NCBI GenBank assembly: GCA_020636315.1
Contig: JACJYA010000005.1
Span: 62,001 to 126,000 of the forward strand
Direction of reading: 5' to 3'
Source of the DNA: Lewinellaceae bacterium
GTDB lineage: Bacteria > Bacteroidota > Bacteroidia > Chitinophagales > Saprospiraceae
DNA: 64,000 nt
In this document: positions 41,568 to 49,634 of the stretch, one piece after another
Layout of the letters: every line of letters begins with the position of its first letter
Numbering within the stretch: the first letter of the stretch is position 1
Notes under the pieces: model-generated
Told to the model about the DNA's origin: nothing
What the model saw: the letters and a program-made list of their open reading frames with translations, nothing else
The model's database searches: none
Translations under genes and position numbers: made by a program

Positions 41568-42890
41568 ATGTCCAATCTGAGATTTGAAACCCTGCAATTG
41601 CATGCAGGACAGGAAGAAGTAGAAGGCACCACCCGTTCACGAGCTGTGCCGATCTATCAGACGACCTCCTATACATTCAAGGATTCCGAGCACGGGGCCA
41701 ACCTCTTTGCGCTCAAGGAATTTGGAAACATTTACACGCGGATTATGAACCCCACTACTGATGTGTTCGAAAAGCGGGTTGCTGCTCTGGAAGGAGGCGT
41801 GGCTGCTCTGGCGGTAGGTTCCGGGCAGGCGGCGCAGTTCATCGCTTTGTCCAACATCCTGGGGGCAGGGGATAACCTGGTTTCCAGCGCAAATCTTTAC
41901 GGTGGCACTTATAACCAGTTCAAAGTCAACTTCAAGCGCCTGGGCATCGAGGCCCGCTTTGTTGAGGACGAATCGCCGGCCGGATATGAGAAGCTGATCG
42001 ACGAGAACACCAAAGCGATTTACCTGGAAACCATCGGCAACCCCAGTTTCAACGTAGCCGATTTCGAAGGCATTGCGGCTGTGGCCCGCAAACACCATAT
42101 TCCCCTGGTTGTGGACAACACCTTCGGCGCCTGCGGCTATTTGTTCCGGCCGCTGGAGCACGGCGCCAATGTAGTCGTCCAGTCGGCCACCAAATGGATC
42201 GGAGGGCACGGCACCTCAATCGGCGGGGTGATCGTCGATGGGGGCAACTTCAACTGGGGCAACGGCAAATTTCCACAATTCACCGAGCCTTCCGAAGGCT
42301 ATCACGGGTTGAAGTTCTGGGAGGTCTTCGGCACTGACGGCCCCTTTGGCAACATTGCCTTTATCATCCGGGCGCGGGTGGAAGGCCTGCGCGACTTCGG
42401 GCCGGCGTTGAGCCCTTTCAACGCCTTCCTGCTGCTTCAGGGCCTGGAGACCCTCTCCCTGCGGGTGCAGCGAACTGCCGATAATGCCCTTGCCCTGGCA
42501 AAATGGCTGGAAAACCACCCCAAGGTAGAGCAGGTGAATTATCCCGGCCTGGAAAGCCATCCCGCTCACGCCAATGCGAAAAAGTATCTGCGAAACGGCT
42601 TCGGTGGAGTGTTGTCTTTCACCATAAAAGGAGGAAAGGAAAACGCCACCCAGTTTGTTGACAGCCTGCAGTTGGTCAGCCACCTGGCCAACGTCGGTGA
42701 TGCCAAGACGCTGATCATTCAGCCTTCCGCCACCACGCACCAGCAACTCACCGATGAGGAGCAACGTGCCGCCGGCGTGTTGCCCAACCAACTCAGGGTA
42801 TCAGCCGGGATTGAACACATCGATGACATCAGGTCCGACTTCGAACAAGCCTTCGCCAAAATACCGGCAGGCGAACCGGAATTGGTTTAA
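41568..42890 (+). CDS. metY: O-acetylhomoserine aminocarboxypropyltransferase/sulfhydrylase
   Basis: The 440-residue enzyme makes homocysteine (or methionine) directly from O-acetylhomoserine and sulfide (or methanethiol), with pyridoxal phosphate. It begins with FETLQLHAGQEEVEGTTRSRAVPIYQTTSY, divided here at the family's typical first block, and contains YTRIMNPTTDVFEKRVAALEGG, VDNTFGACGYLFRPLEHGA, the PLP-lysine block QSATKWIGGHG and SLGDAKTLI-like NVGDAKTLIIQPSATTH. These place it in the Cys/Met metabolism PLP family, MetY branch. It sits behind a SAM riboswitch and in front of metX, which supplies its substrate. The stop is 151 bp before metX. Confidence 0.95.
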   Translation: MSNLRFETLQLHAGQEEVEGTTRSRAVPIYQTTSYTFKDSEHGANLFALKEFGNIYTRIMNPTTDVFEKRVAALEGGVAALAVGSGQAAQFIALSNILGAGDNLVSSANLYGGTYNQFKVNFKRLGIEARFVEDESPAGYEKLIDENTKAIYLETIGNPSFNVADFEGIAAVARKHHIPLVVDNTFGACGYLFRPLEHGANVVVQSATKWIGGHGTSIGGVIVDGGNFNWGNGKFPQFTEPSEGYHGLKFWEVFGTDGPFGNIAFIIRARVEGLRDFGPALSPFNAFLLLQGLETLSLRVQRTADNALALAKWLENHPKVEQVNYPGLESHPAHANAKKYLRNGFGGVLSFTIKGGKENATQFVDSLQLVSHLANVGDAKTLIIQPSATTHQQLTDEEQRAAGVLPNQLRVSAGIEHIDDIRSDFEQAFAKIPAGEPELV

Positions 42891-42910
42891 CAGTAATGGC
42901 CAGGAGGAGG

Positions 42911-43010
42911 GGAATGGTTATAAGGCTATATTGCTTTATGGCTATATTGTTAGTTTGACAACGCAGCAATAAAACAATATAACAATATAACAATCAACAA
43001 TATAACCATC
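42911..43010 (+). repeat. AT-rich array of AACAATAT octamers between metY and metX
   Basis: Units AACAATAT (42973-42980, 42981-42988, 42996-43003) with a shortened AACAATC between them are preceded by complementary TATATTGTT near 42943-42951, so the RNA could fold into a hairpin between the two genes. Confidence 0.5.
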
Positions 43011-43041
43011 CAACCCTCCCCAGGCCCCAAAACACCCTGTC

Positions 43042-44154
43042 GTGGAATTTTTGAACATCACTGCTCCTTTCCCTCTGGAAAACGGGGCATCCCTTGCTGA
43101 ATTAAAGATTGCTTACACCACCTATGGGCGCCTTTCCCCGGAGCAGGATAACGTCGTCTGGATCTGCCATGCCCTGACGGCCAATTCGGAGGCGGAGGAA
43201 TGGTGGCCAGGCCTGGCAGGCAAAGGAAAGCTGCTTGACCCAGAACACTATTTTATAGTCTGCGCCAACATTTTGGGTTCCTGTTATGGGAGTACTTACC
43301 CCCGGAGTGCTGACCCGGCAACCGGACAACCTTACGGCCGGGATTTTCCCTTGATCACTATCCGGGATATGGTGCGGGCGCACCAGTTGCTTCAAGCCCA
43401 TTTAGGGGTAGAGCGCATCCGGCTTGCCATCGGTGGCTCCATGGGCGGGCAGCAGGTGCTGGAATGGGCAGTTATGGATTCCGGCCTGTTTGAGAACATT
43501 TGCATTCTGGCTTCCAATGCCCGGCATTCTCCCTGGGGGATTGCCTTTAATGAAGCCCAGCGCATGGCCATCGAGGCCGACCCTACCTTGTACGAGGATT
43601 CTGAAGATGCGGGCAGCCGGGGGCTGGAAGCTGCCCGGGCCATTGCCATGCTTTCTTACCGCAATTACCGAACCTACAAAATGTCACAAATGGAAAAGGA
43701 GCCGGATAAGCTGGACGATTTCCGCGCCAGTTCCTATCAGCGCTATCAGGGATACAAACTTCAGAAGCGCTTCGATGTCCTTTCCTATCTCTCGCTGAGT
43801 AAGGCCATGGACAGCCACGACCTGGGACGAGGCAGAGGCAGCCAGCAAGAGGCCCTTGCCCGTATTAGCGCCAACGCACTGGTTATCGGCATACAGTCAG
43901 ACATACTCTTCCCGGTGGAAGAACAGGCTTTCATTGCCAACCACATCCCCCGAGCCCGCCTGGAGCTCATCGACAGCATTTATGGGCACGACGGGTTCCT
44001 GATCGAAAGCGAGGCTATTGGCAGGTTGGTGCGCCCTTTTCTCGAAGGGAAAACCAATCTGAACGGCCATGCCAAATATACTTTCCGGGAACGAAAAAAG
44101 AATGGTTTCGGCTATCTGGTGAAACCGCCTCTGCCCGGTACGGAAAGATTCTAG
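43042..44154 (+). CDS. metX: Homoserine O-acetyltransferase
   Basis: MetX activates homoserine for direct sulfhydrylation by MetY. The 370-residue protein is an alpha/beta-hydrolase: IVCANILGSCYGSTYP, nucleophile Ser133 in IGGSMGGQQVLEWA, the Asp in IGIQSDILFPVEEQ and the His in IYGHDGFLIE. The start codon is probably GTG at 43042 (MEFLNITAPFPLENG); no better ATG lies upstream in frame. It is the second gene of the SAM-riboswitch-controlled unit, but the 151-bp gap with an octamer array may add its own regulation. Confidence 0.93.
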   Translation: MEFLNITAPFPLENGASLAELKIAYTTYGRLSPEQDNVVWICHALTANSEAEEWWPGLAGKGKLLDPEHYFIVCANILGSCYGSTYPRSADPATGQPYGRDFPLITIRDMVRAHQLLQAHLGVERIRLAIGGSMGGQQVLEWAVMDSGLFENICILASNARHSPWGIAFNEAQRMAIEADPTLYEDSEDAGSRGLEAARAIAMLSYRNYRTYKMSQMEKEPDKLDDFRASSYQRYQGYKLQKRFDVLSYLSLSKAMDSHDLGRGRGSQQEALARISANALVIGIQSDILFPVEEQAFIANHIPRARLELIDSIYGHDGFLIESEAIGRLVRPFLEGKTNLNGHAKYTFRERKKNGFGYLVKPPLPGTERF

Positions 44155-44193
44155 GGTGTGGGAATTTTCCCGGCAAGTCATGCGAAAACCCTT

Positions 44194-44201
44194 TATTTTT
44201 G
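44194..44201 (+). promoter_or_regulatory. Candidate -7 element of the peroxiredoxin gene
   Basis: TATTTTTG matches TAnnTTTG exactly, 54 bp before the ATG. No TTG is found at the -33 position. Confidence 0.4.
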
Positions 44202-44255
44202 TTACACTTTATAGAATAGTCTAATTGTCATTTCTAAACTAAAAACCAAATTACT

Positions 44256-44891
44256 ATGTCCCTAAGACTAGGAGATACCGCTCCCAACTTTAAAGCCAAA
44301 ACAACAGAAGGCGAAATTGATTTTTACCAATGGTTAGGGGACAGCTGGGGTGTGCTCTATTCTCACCCTGCTGATTTTACCCCCGTTTGTACTACTGAAC
44401 TGGGCCGTACGGCCGCGCTCAAAGAGGAATTTGCTAAACGCAACTGCAAGGTCATTGCCCTCAGTGTTGACCCCCTGGCAGAACACATGAAGTGGCTGGG
44501 GGATATTGAAGAGACCCAACACGTGAAGATGAACTTTCCGATCATTGCCGATGAAGATCGTAAGGTGGCCATGCTCTACGACATGATCCACCCCAATGCA
44601 ACGGAGAAATTTACGGTGCGCTCTGTTTTCGTGATCGATTCCAACAAGAAGGTCCGCCTGACGCTTACCTACCCGCCCTCAACCGGCCGCAACTTCCATG
44701 AGATCCTCCGCGTTATTGATTCCCTGCAACTGACCGACCACTACAGCGTGGCAACGCCGGTTGACTGGGAACAAGGGCAGGATGTGGTGATCTCTCCCTC
44801 GGTAACCAACGAAGAGGCCGATAAGAAATTCCCGAAAGGGTACAAACAGATCAAGCCATACCTGCGCATGACTCCGCAGCCGAATAAGTAA
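44256..44891 (+). CDS. 1-Cys peroxiredoxin (Prx6-like)
   Basis: The 211-residue protein has the Prx6 layout: LRLGDTAPNFKAKTTEGEIDF, the active site DFTPVCTTELGR with peroxidatic Cys45, VDPLAEHMKWLGDIEE, FPIIADEDRKVAMLYDMIHP and the C-terminal extension of this subgroup (DWEQGQDVVISPSVTNEEA). It reduces hydrogen peroxide and alkyl hydroperoxides in the cytoplasm. It forms a single-gene unit with its own promoter-like box and a hairpin after the stop. Confidence 0.94.
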   Translation: MSLRLGDTAPNFKAKTTEGEIDFYQWLGDSWGVLYSHPADFTPVCTTELGRTAALKEEFAKRNCKVIALSVDPLAEHMKWLGDIEETQHVKMNFPIIADEDRKVAMLYDMIHPNATEKFTVRSVFVIDSNKKVRLTLTYPPSTGRNFHEILRVIDSLQLTDHYSVATPVDWEQGQDVVISPSVTNEEADKKFPKGYKQIKPYLRMTPQPNK

Positions 44892-44903
44892 TTTTTGCTG
44901 TGA

Positions 44904-44940
44904 ATGGAGCTTTTCCCTGCCCGGTGCAGGGAAACTCCAT
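44904..44940 (+). terminator. Hairpin after the peroxiredoxin gene
   Basis: ATGGAG and TTTCCCTGC pair with GCAGGGAAA and CTCCAT around a CCGGT loop (15 bp with a two-base bulge). It lacks a T run; a rho-dependent or processing role is possible. Confidence 0.5.
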
Positions 44941-44994
44941 TCTGCCCCCCCCTGACAAGTAACTTTCATCACTTTTCCCGCCTTCTTATTTCCG

Positions 44995-45081
44995 TATCTT
45001 TGGCCCGGAATGCCTGTTTTCCCCCAAGGCTGGGCTTGCATGTGTTAAGGTGGAAAAGTGGAAAAGTGTAAAAGTGGAAAG
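44995..45081 (+). promoter_or_regulatory. -7 type box followed by an octamer array upstream of the sterol-desaturase-family gene
   Basis: TATCTTTG (44995-45002) fits TAnnTTTG exactly. Four 8-bp units GTGGAAAA/GTGTAAAA/GTGGAAAG follow at 45050-45081, so they would lie in the 5' leader of the gene that starts at 45179. Confidence 0.4.
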
Positions 45082-45178
45082 GACTGGGAGGGCTTTTCTT
45101 TTTCCCTTTTCCAGGATCTGGGAAATGTCCGGCAGTATGGTTTTCTTCCTATTTTTTGACTTAAACGGTTAAGGATTT

Positions 45179-46258
45179 ATGAACTACTGGCAGGAATTTG
45201 TTGACGGTTACCGCGGCTATGCCCGTTACCTGTGGCATGAAATGGCCCATCCGGACTGGCACAACTATTTTTACTGGCTCATCCTGGTTTCAGCTTTCTT
45301 TTTTGCTCTGGAACTGATGTCTCCCTGGCGTAAGGGCCAGCCCCGGTTCCGGAAGGATTTCTGGCTGGACTTCTTCTATATGTTCTTTAACTTTTTCCTC
45401 TTTTCCCTGATCATTTACAACGCTGCCTCCGACGTGGTGGTGGCCTTCTTCAATAATGCAATTGAATCCGTTGCCGGTTTTGACCTGCAGGCTTCCAACC
45501 CCCTGTCCACGGCGCCGCTCTGGCTTGTCCTGATCGTGGGCTTTTTTGTCCGGGATTTTGTACAGTGGTGGACCCACCGCCTGCTGCACCGCGTGCCGGC
45601 CTTGTGGGAGTTCCACAAAGTGCACCATTCCGTCGAACAAATGGGGTTCGCCGCCCATCTGCGCTACCACTGGATGGAAACAATCGTTTACCGCTCCATT
45701 GAGTACATTCCGCTGGCCCTGCTGGGCATAGGCCTGTATGACTTTTTCATTATCCACATCTTCACGCTGGCAGTGGGGCATTACAACCACTCCAATATCA
45801 CCGTTCCCGGATATGTTACGGGCGGGGTAGTGGGCCTGCTGATCGGCATTGCCATTGCCACCAGTGGGTTTGACATCAACCTGCTGTCCAACCCTTCCGG
45901 TTGGCAGCAACTGGGAGTAGCCGCCCTCACCACTGCCGGCGGCAGCCTGCTTCTGGGCCCTTTTATGAAAAAGATTTTCAACAGTCCCGAAATGCACATC
46001 TGGCATCATTCCTATGACTTACCGGAAGGCCACCCTCACGGCATTAACTTTGGGATCACTCTTGCCATGTGGGATTACCTTTTCGGTACGGCCGTCATCC
46101 CGCACAACGGGCGGGATATCAGGCTTGGGTTCCCGGGCGTGGAAGGTTTTCCCCAGGGGTTCTTCGGGCAGGTGAGGTACGGCTTCCGGCGTCCGTCCGG
46201 CGAGGAGCCGCCGACGGTTGGCCGGACACCGGCGGGGGGGAAGGCGGTGGCGCAGTGA
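45179..46258 (+). CDS. Sterol desaturase/fatty acid hydroxylase superfamily membrane enzyme
   Basis: The 359-residue integral membrane protein carries the di-iron histidine clusters of this family: HRLLH (about residue 132), HKVHHSVEQMGF (about 149) and HIWHHSYD (about 272), with a further HYNHSN. Four or more membrane helices flank them (NYFYWLILVSAFFFALELM, FFYMFFNFFLFSLIIYNAA). Members hydroxylate or desaturate lipids such as sterols, hopanoid precursors, carotenoids or fatty acids. The substrate is unknown here. The C-terminal 40 residues are low-complexity and run into a palindromic element just after the stop. Confidence 0.87.
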   Translation: MNYWQEFVDGYRGYARYLWHEMAHPDWHNYFYWLILVSAFFFALELMSPWRKGQPRFRKDFWLDFFYMFFNFFLFSLIIYNAASDVVVAFFNNAIESVAGFDLQASNPLSTAPLWLVLIVGFFVRDFVQWWTHRLLHRVPALWEFHKVHHSVEQMGFAAHLRYHWMETIVYRSIEYIPLALLGIGLYDFFIIHIFTLAVGHYNHSNITVPGYVTGGVVGLLIGIAIATSGFDINLLSNPSGWQQLGVAALTTAGGSLLLGPFMKKIFNSPEMHIWHHSYDLPEGHPHGINFGITLAMWDYLFGTAVIPHNGRDIRLGFPGVEGFPQGFFGQVRYGFRRPSGEEPPTVGRTPAGGKAVAQ

Positions 46259-46285
46259 GGAAACAGGAATACAAGCAGCTGCGGG

Positions 46286-46376
46286 CTTTTCAGTCCAGGC
46301 CAGTGGCCAGGCGACTCCCCGCTTGCGCTATGCTTCAGCGGGCGGAGTAAGTTCGCCTGGCCACTAGCCTGAAAAA
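46286..46376. repeat. 91-bp palindromic element (REP/MITE-like)
   Basis: A perfect 13-bp inverted repeat AGTGGCCAGGCGA/TCGCCTGGCCACT (46302-46314 and 46353-46365) has an inner arm CTCC-CCGC/GCGGGCGGAG and an outer arm CTTTTCAG/CTGAAAAA. It lies 27 bp after the sterol-desaturase-family stop. It may double as its terminator (CTGAAAAA tail has no T run on the plus strand). Confidence 0.6.
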
Positions 46377-46532
46377 TGGCTACCAGCGAAGTTATTTTTT
46401 TCTTCTGACATTCTATGAGACAGTTAACAAGTCTCTGTCTGTACCTGATTTCGCCCAAACGAGGCCTTGATTTTAGATAAGGTTTTGATCATCAGGTTGC
46501 TATGTGCTCCGCTGGCAGTCTTCATTATCACT

Positions 46533-47852
46533 TTATCGTTGAATAACCACCGGCAAAGGCCTGGCCGGCTTTTCTCCGGCAGGCTGCAATGAATAGGCCC
46601 CGGGGGGAATATTATGGAGGCTAATATTCAGCTGCCGGCTCCCATCGTAATCCCAGGATCTTACTTTTTGGCCGGTAGAGGAATAAAGGGTGAAGCCTTG
46701 AAGCCCGGCCTGGTATTCTTCAGGTACCTTGACGGCCAGGTAATCGGCCGCAGGGTTAGGGAAAACTTCGAGGCCCTCCGGTGGCTGCACCTCTTGTACA
46801 TCGACTACAAAAAAGTCGGCTTCCCACTTAATGATCGGCGGGTCATCGGCATTACTGCGGGCAGGAGCACCGATCCAGGCTGTATATGGGGAGGCGAAAT
46901 CAATGGCGGTGAGGCGTAGGTCCGCTACGATCGTCCAGTTATCTCCAAAATCCTCAGTATAGGCCAACCCGCCGGAACCAAGGGCCGAGGTGGCTACAAA
47001 TGAGCTTTCCGTACCGGGGACGTGGGCTATGTTTGTAAAACGGTACCCTATGGGCGCGAAGAAAGTCTCCCAGCCTTCTCCTCCGTTATCTGTACGGACG
47101 AACTTGGCGTTGGATGTCCCCAACCCATGGTAACCATCGCTGAAAGCAACTGAGTTTATAGTTTCACTGTTAGTTAGGCCCGTTGGGATCTTTACCCAGT
47201 TTTCGCCTCTGTCTGTACTTTTGTATATGTTGCCATTACTAGTGCCGAAATAGACGGTGTCTTTAACGGTTGTGCAGGAGTTTGTTCCCGAATATAACAG
47301 GGTGTATTCATTGTTGTTGAAAGACGGTATGCCATTGATAACTCCCCATGTATCCCCTCCGTTGAGGGTTCGCCGCATGTACTGGCGGTTAATGCAAAGG
47401 CCGTGTGTTTCATCGAAGAACCGCAGCCAGACACCGCCGGCAACTCCTGCCGGTTTCCATTCCCAGGTTTGGCCTCCATCCACCGTCTTGAACACACCAT
47501 AAGGGTTACTGTTGCCAAAAGTCTGGCCGGTAAAAAAGGCGGTGTTCTCATCGAAGGCCTGAATGTCAAAGCTTATATAGCCGGCAGCTTCTTCAACTTC
47601 CATCGCTTCCCAGTTTTCTCCCCCGTCAATGGTCTTGAGGACGATCAACTGGTGGCCGAGGGGAACAGGGGACGGTACATTGCTGTCGAAAGCGATAGCC
47701 CAGGCGACATCTTCGCTGGGGGCCGAAATGCCGAAAACGGTATAGTTGGAGGGCAACAATCCGACAGCCTGAGGGGTGAGTTGCTGAGCCCCGGAAAACA
47801 GGGGCAAGGACAGGCAAAATACCAAAGACAAAAGCAAGTGGAAATTTTTCAT
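46533..47852 (-). CDS. Secreted YCF48/BNR-like beta-propeller protein with T9SS sorting domain
   Basis: The 439-residue protein has a signal peptide (LLLSLVFCLSLPLFSGAQ) and repeated BNR/YCF48-type blades with the D-G-G-x-x-W pattern: TIDGGENWEAM, TVDGGQTWEWK, TLNGGDTWGVI, STDRGENWVKI, TDNGGEGWETF and TEDFGDNWTIV. The C-terminal EVFPNPAADYLAVKVPEE to SLQPAGEKPARPLPVVIQR is a type IX sorting domain. Bacteroidota have many such proteins; the propeller may bind glycans or serve as a scaffold. It stands alone, convergent with the sterol-desaturase-family gene and divergent from the amidohydrolase gene. Confidence 0.88.
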   Translation of the reverse strand: MKNFHLLLSLVFCLSLPLFSGAQQLTPQAVGLLPSNYTVFGISAPSEDVAWAIAFDSNVPSPVPLGHQLIVLKTIDGGENWEAMEVEEAAGYISFDIQAFDENTAFFTGQTFGNSNPYGVFKTVDGGQTWEWKPAGVAGGVWLRFFDETHGLCINRQYMRRTLNGGDTWGVINGIPSFNNNEYTLLYSGTNSCTTVKDTVYFGTSNGNIYKSTDRGENWVKIPTGLTNSETINSVAFSDGYHGLGTSNAKFVRTDNGGEGWETFFAPIGYRFTNIAHVPGTESSFVATSALGSGGLAYTEDFGDNWTIVADLRLTAIDFASPYTAWIGAPARSNADDPPIIKWEADFFVVDVQEVQPPEGLEVFPNPAADYLAVKVPEEYQAGLQGFTLYSSTGQKVRSWDYDGSRQLNISLHNIPPGAYSLQPAGEKPARPLPVVIQR

Positions 47853-48028
47853 ACCTGAGTATTTTTAGGTGTTATGAATAGAAATAAGTTTCTTTAAATT
47901 GTACAAAAGTGGTTTTATCCAAGGTCGGTCCAAATTGCCTTTATCGATAGGACAATTATTCCAAATTCTAGTACAATTGAATCATATTTGGGTTATTGCC
48001 GTAAATTCCATTAAAAGAAGAGCCACTA

Positions 48029-49588
48029 ATGATAAACAGGCGAACAATTGTATGCTTTACCAGGCTCCTGCTTTGGACCCCTGTTATTTTTTCAGGATGT
48101 TCCTCCCCAACTCCTTTTCAGGAACTCCTTCAAACCCAGGGCCACCGGTACGATCTGCTCATCTGCAATGGCAGGGTGCTGGACGGGCAGGACAGCATCC
48201 CGCGCCTGGCCGATGTCCTCATCCGCCATGATTCCATCCTGTTCATTGGTGAAGTTGATACTTCTTTTATCGAGGTTGAACAAAGGATCGATGCTAGCGA
48301 TAAATTCATAACCCCGGGTTTCATCGACACTCATGCCCATGGCGACCCGCTGGAAACACCGGGCTTCGAAAACTTCCTCGCCATGGGCGTCACCACCATC
48401 TGCCTTGGGCAGGATGGCGACAGCCCGGAATACGAAAACATCCGGCCGTGGATGGAAAAGGTGGATAGCGTAGGCCCGGGAGTAAACATCGCGATGTTCG
48501 CCGGCCACGGTACGCTTCGGCGCCTGAGCGGGGTAGAGTACAAACCTGAACCGGCGCCGGCGGAGATGGGCCGAATGAAAGCTTTGCTTGCTGATGCCAT
48601 GGACGCCGGCTGCTTCGGCATGACGACCGGCCTGGAATATACTCCCGGGACGTATGCCGGCGACGAAGAACTGGCGGCACTGGCGAAGGTGGTTGGTGAG
48701 AATGGTGGCCTCATCATGAGCCACGTCCGAAACGAAGACAATGACGCTATTGAAGCTTCCATAAAGGAGTTGCTCCGCCAGGGCAGGTATTGCAATGTAC
48801 AGGTTTCCCACCTCAAGGTGGTGTATGGCAAAGGAGAAGAACGGGCGGAAGAAATCATTGCCCTGCTGGATAGCGCCAGAAACAATAGTGCATATTCCGT
48901 CACCGCCGATATTTACCCCTACACGGCCAGCTACACCGGCATCGGCATTGTCTTTCCCCAATGGGCCAAGCCGCCGAACGACTATGAACAGGTTAAGCGC
49001 GAGCGCCGAAAAGAACTACTGGAGTTCCTGTATAAGAAAGTGATGGCCCGCAACGGCCCCGAAGCCACCCTTTTCGGAACGGAACCCTACGCCGGCAAAA
49101 CCCTGGCCCAGGTGGCGGCTGAACGGGGTAAACCTTTCGAGGAAGTCCTGCTGAACATCGGCCCCGGCGGCGCTTCCGGCGCCTACTTCGTCATGGATGA
49201 GTCCCTGCAGGGACGGCTGCTGGAAGATCCTCATGTTATGATCTGTTCCGATGGCAGCCCCACCATGCACCATCCGCGGGGATACGGCAGTTTTGCCAAA
49301 ATAATTGAGCAATATGTGCAGCAGGAGCAGCGCTTCTCACTGGCCGAAGCGGTGCGTAAAATGACGAGCCTGCCAGCCCGAACCCTGGGCCTGCAAGGCA
49401 GGGGAATCCTGAAAGCAGGCTCCTATGCCGACCTTCTGGTATTTGATCCCCGGAAAGTGAAGGCCCGGGCCGGCTTTAGTGAACCTCACCGGCTGGCGCA
49501 GGGAATGGATTGGGTGGTTGTCAACGGGAAAATAGCCTTTCAGGGCGGGCAACTGAAAGGAAGGCGGGGAATAGTCTTGAAGAAGTAA
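48029..49588 (+). CDS. N-acyl-D-amino-acid deacylase (D-aminoacylase)-like amidohydrolase lipoprotein
   Basis: The 519-residue protein begins with a lipoprotein signal (LLLWTPVIFSGC). The amidohydrolase core has the metal site GFIDTHAHGDPLETPGFENF, LGQDGDSPEY, the His blocks IMSHVRNEDNDAIEA and VQVSHLKVVYGKG, and ICSDGSPTMHHPRGYGSF with the catalytic Asp. The small beta-domain at both ends (YDLLICNGRVLDGQD and GSYADLLVFDPRKVKARA) is typical of D-aminoacylases and dihydroorotase-like enzymes. It probably removes N-acyl groups from D-amino acids at the cell surface, for instance during peptidoglycan or natural-product turnover. It is a single-gene unit. Confidence 0.88.
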   Translation: MINRRTIVCFTRLLLWTPVIFSGCSSPTPFQELLQTQGHRYDLLICNGRVLDGQDSIPRLADVLIRHDSILFIGEVDTSFIEVEQRIDASDKFITPGFIDTHAHGDPLETPGFENFLAMGVTTICLGQDGDSPEYENIRPWMEKVDSVGPGVNIAMFAGHGTLRRLSGVEYKPEPAPAEMGRMKALLADAMDAGCFGMTTGLEYTPGTYAGDEELAALAKVVGENGGLIMSHVRNEDNDAIEASIKELLRQGRYCNVQVSHLKVVYGKGEERAEEIIALLDSARNNSAYSVTADIYPYTASYTGIGIVFPQWAKPPNDYEQVKRERRKELLEFLYKKVMARNGPEATLFGTEPYAGKTLAQVAAERGKPFEEVLLNIGPGGASGAYFVMDESLQGRLLEDPHVMICSDGSPTMHHPRGYGSFAKIIEQYVQQEQRFSLAEAVRKMTSLPARTLGLQGRGILKAGSYADLLVFDPRKVKARAGFSEPHRLAQGMDWVVVNGKIAFQGGQLKGRRGIVLKK

Positions 49589-49634
49589 ACCATGATTGGA
49601 TATGGGCGCAATGGAATCCATAGCGCCATCATGG

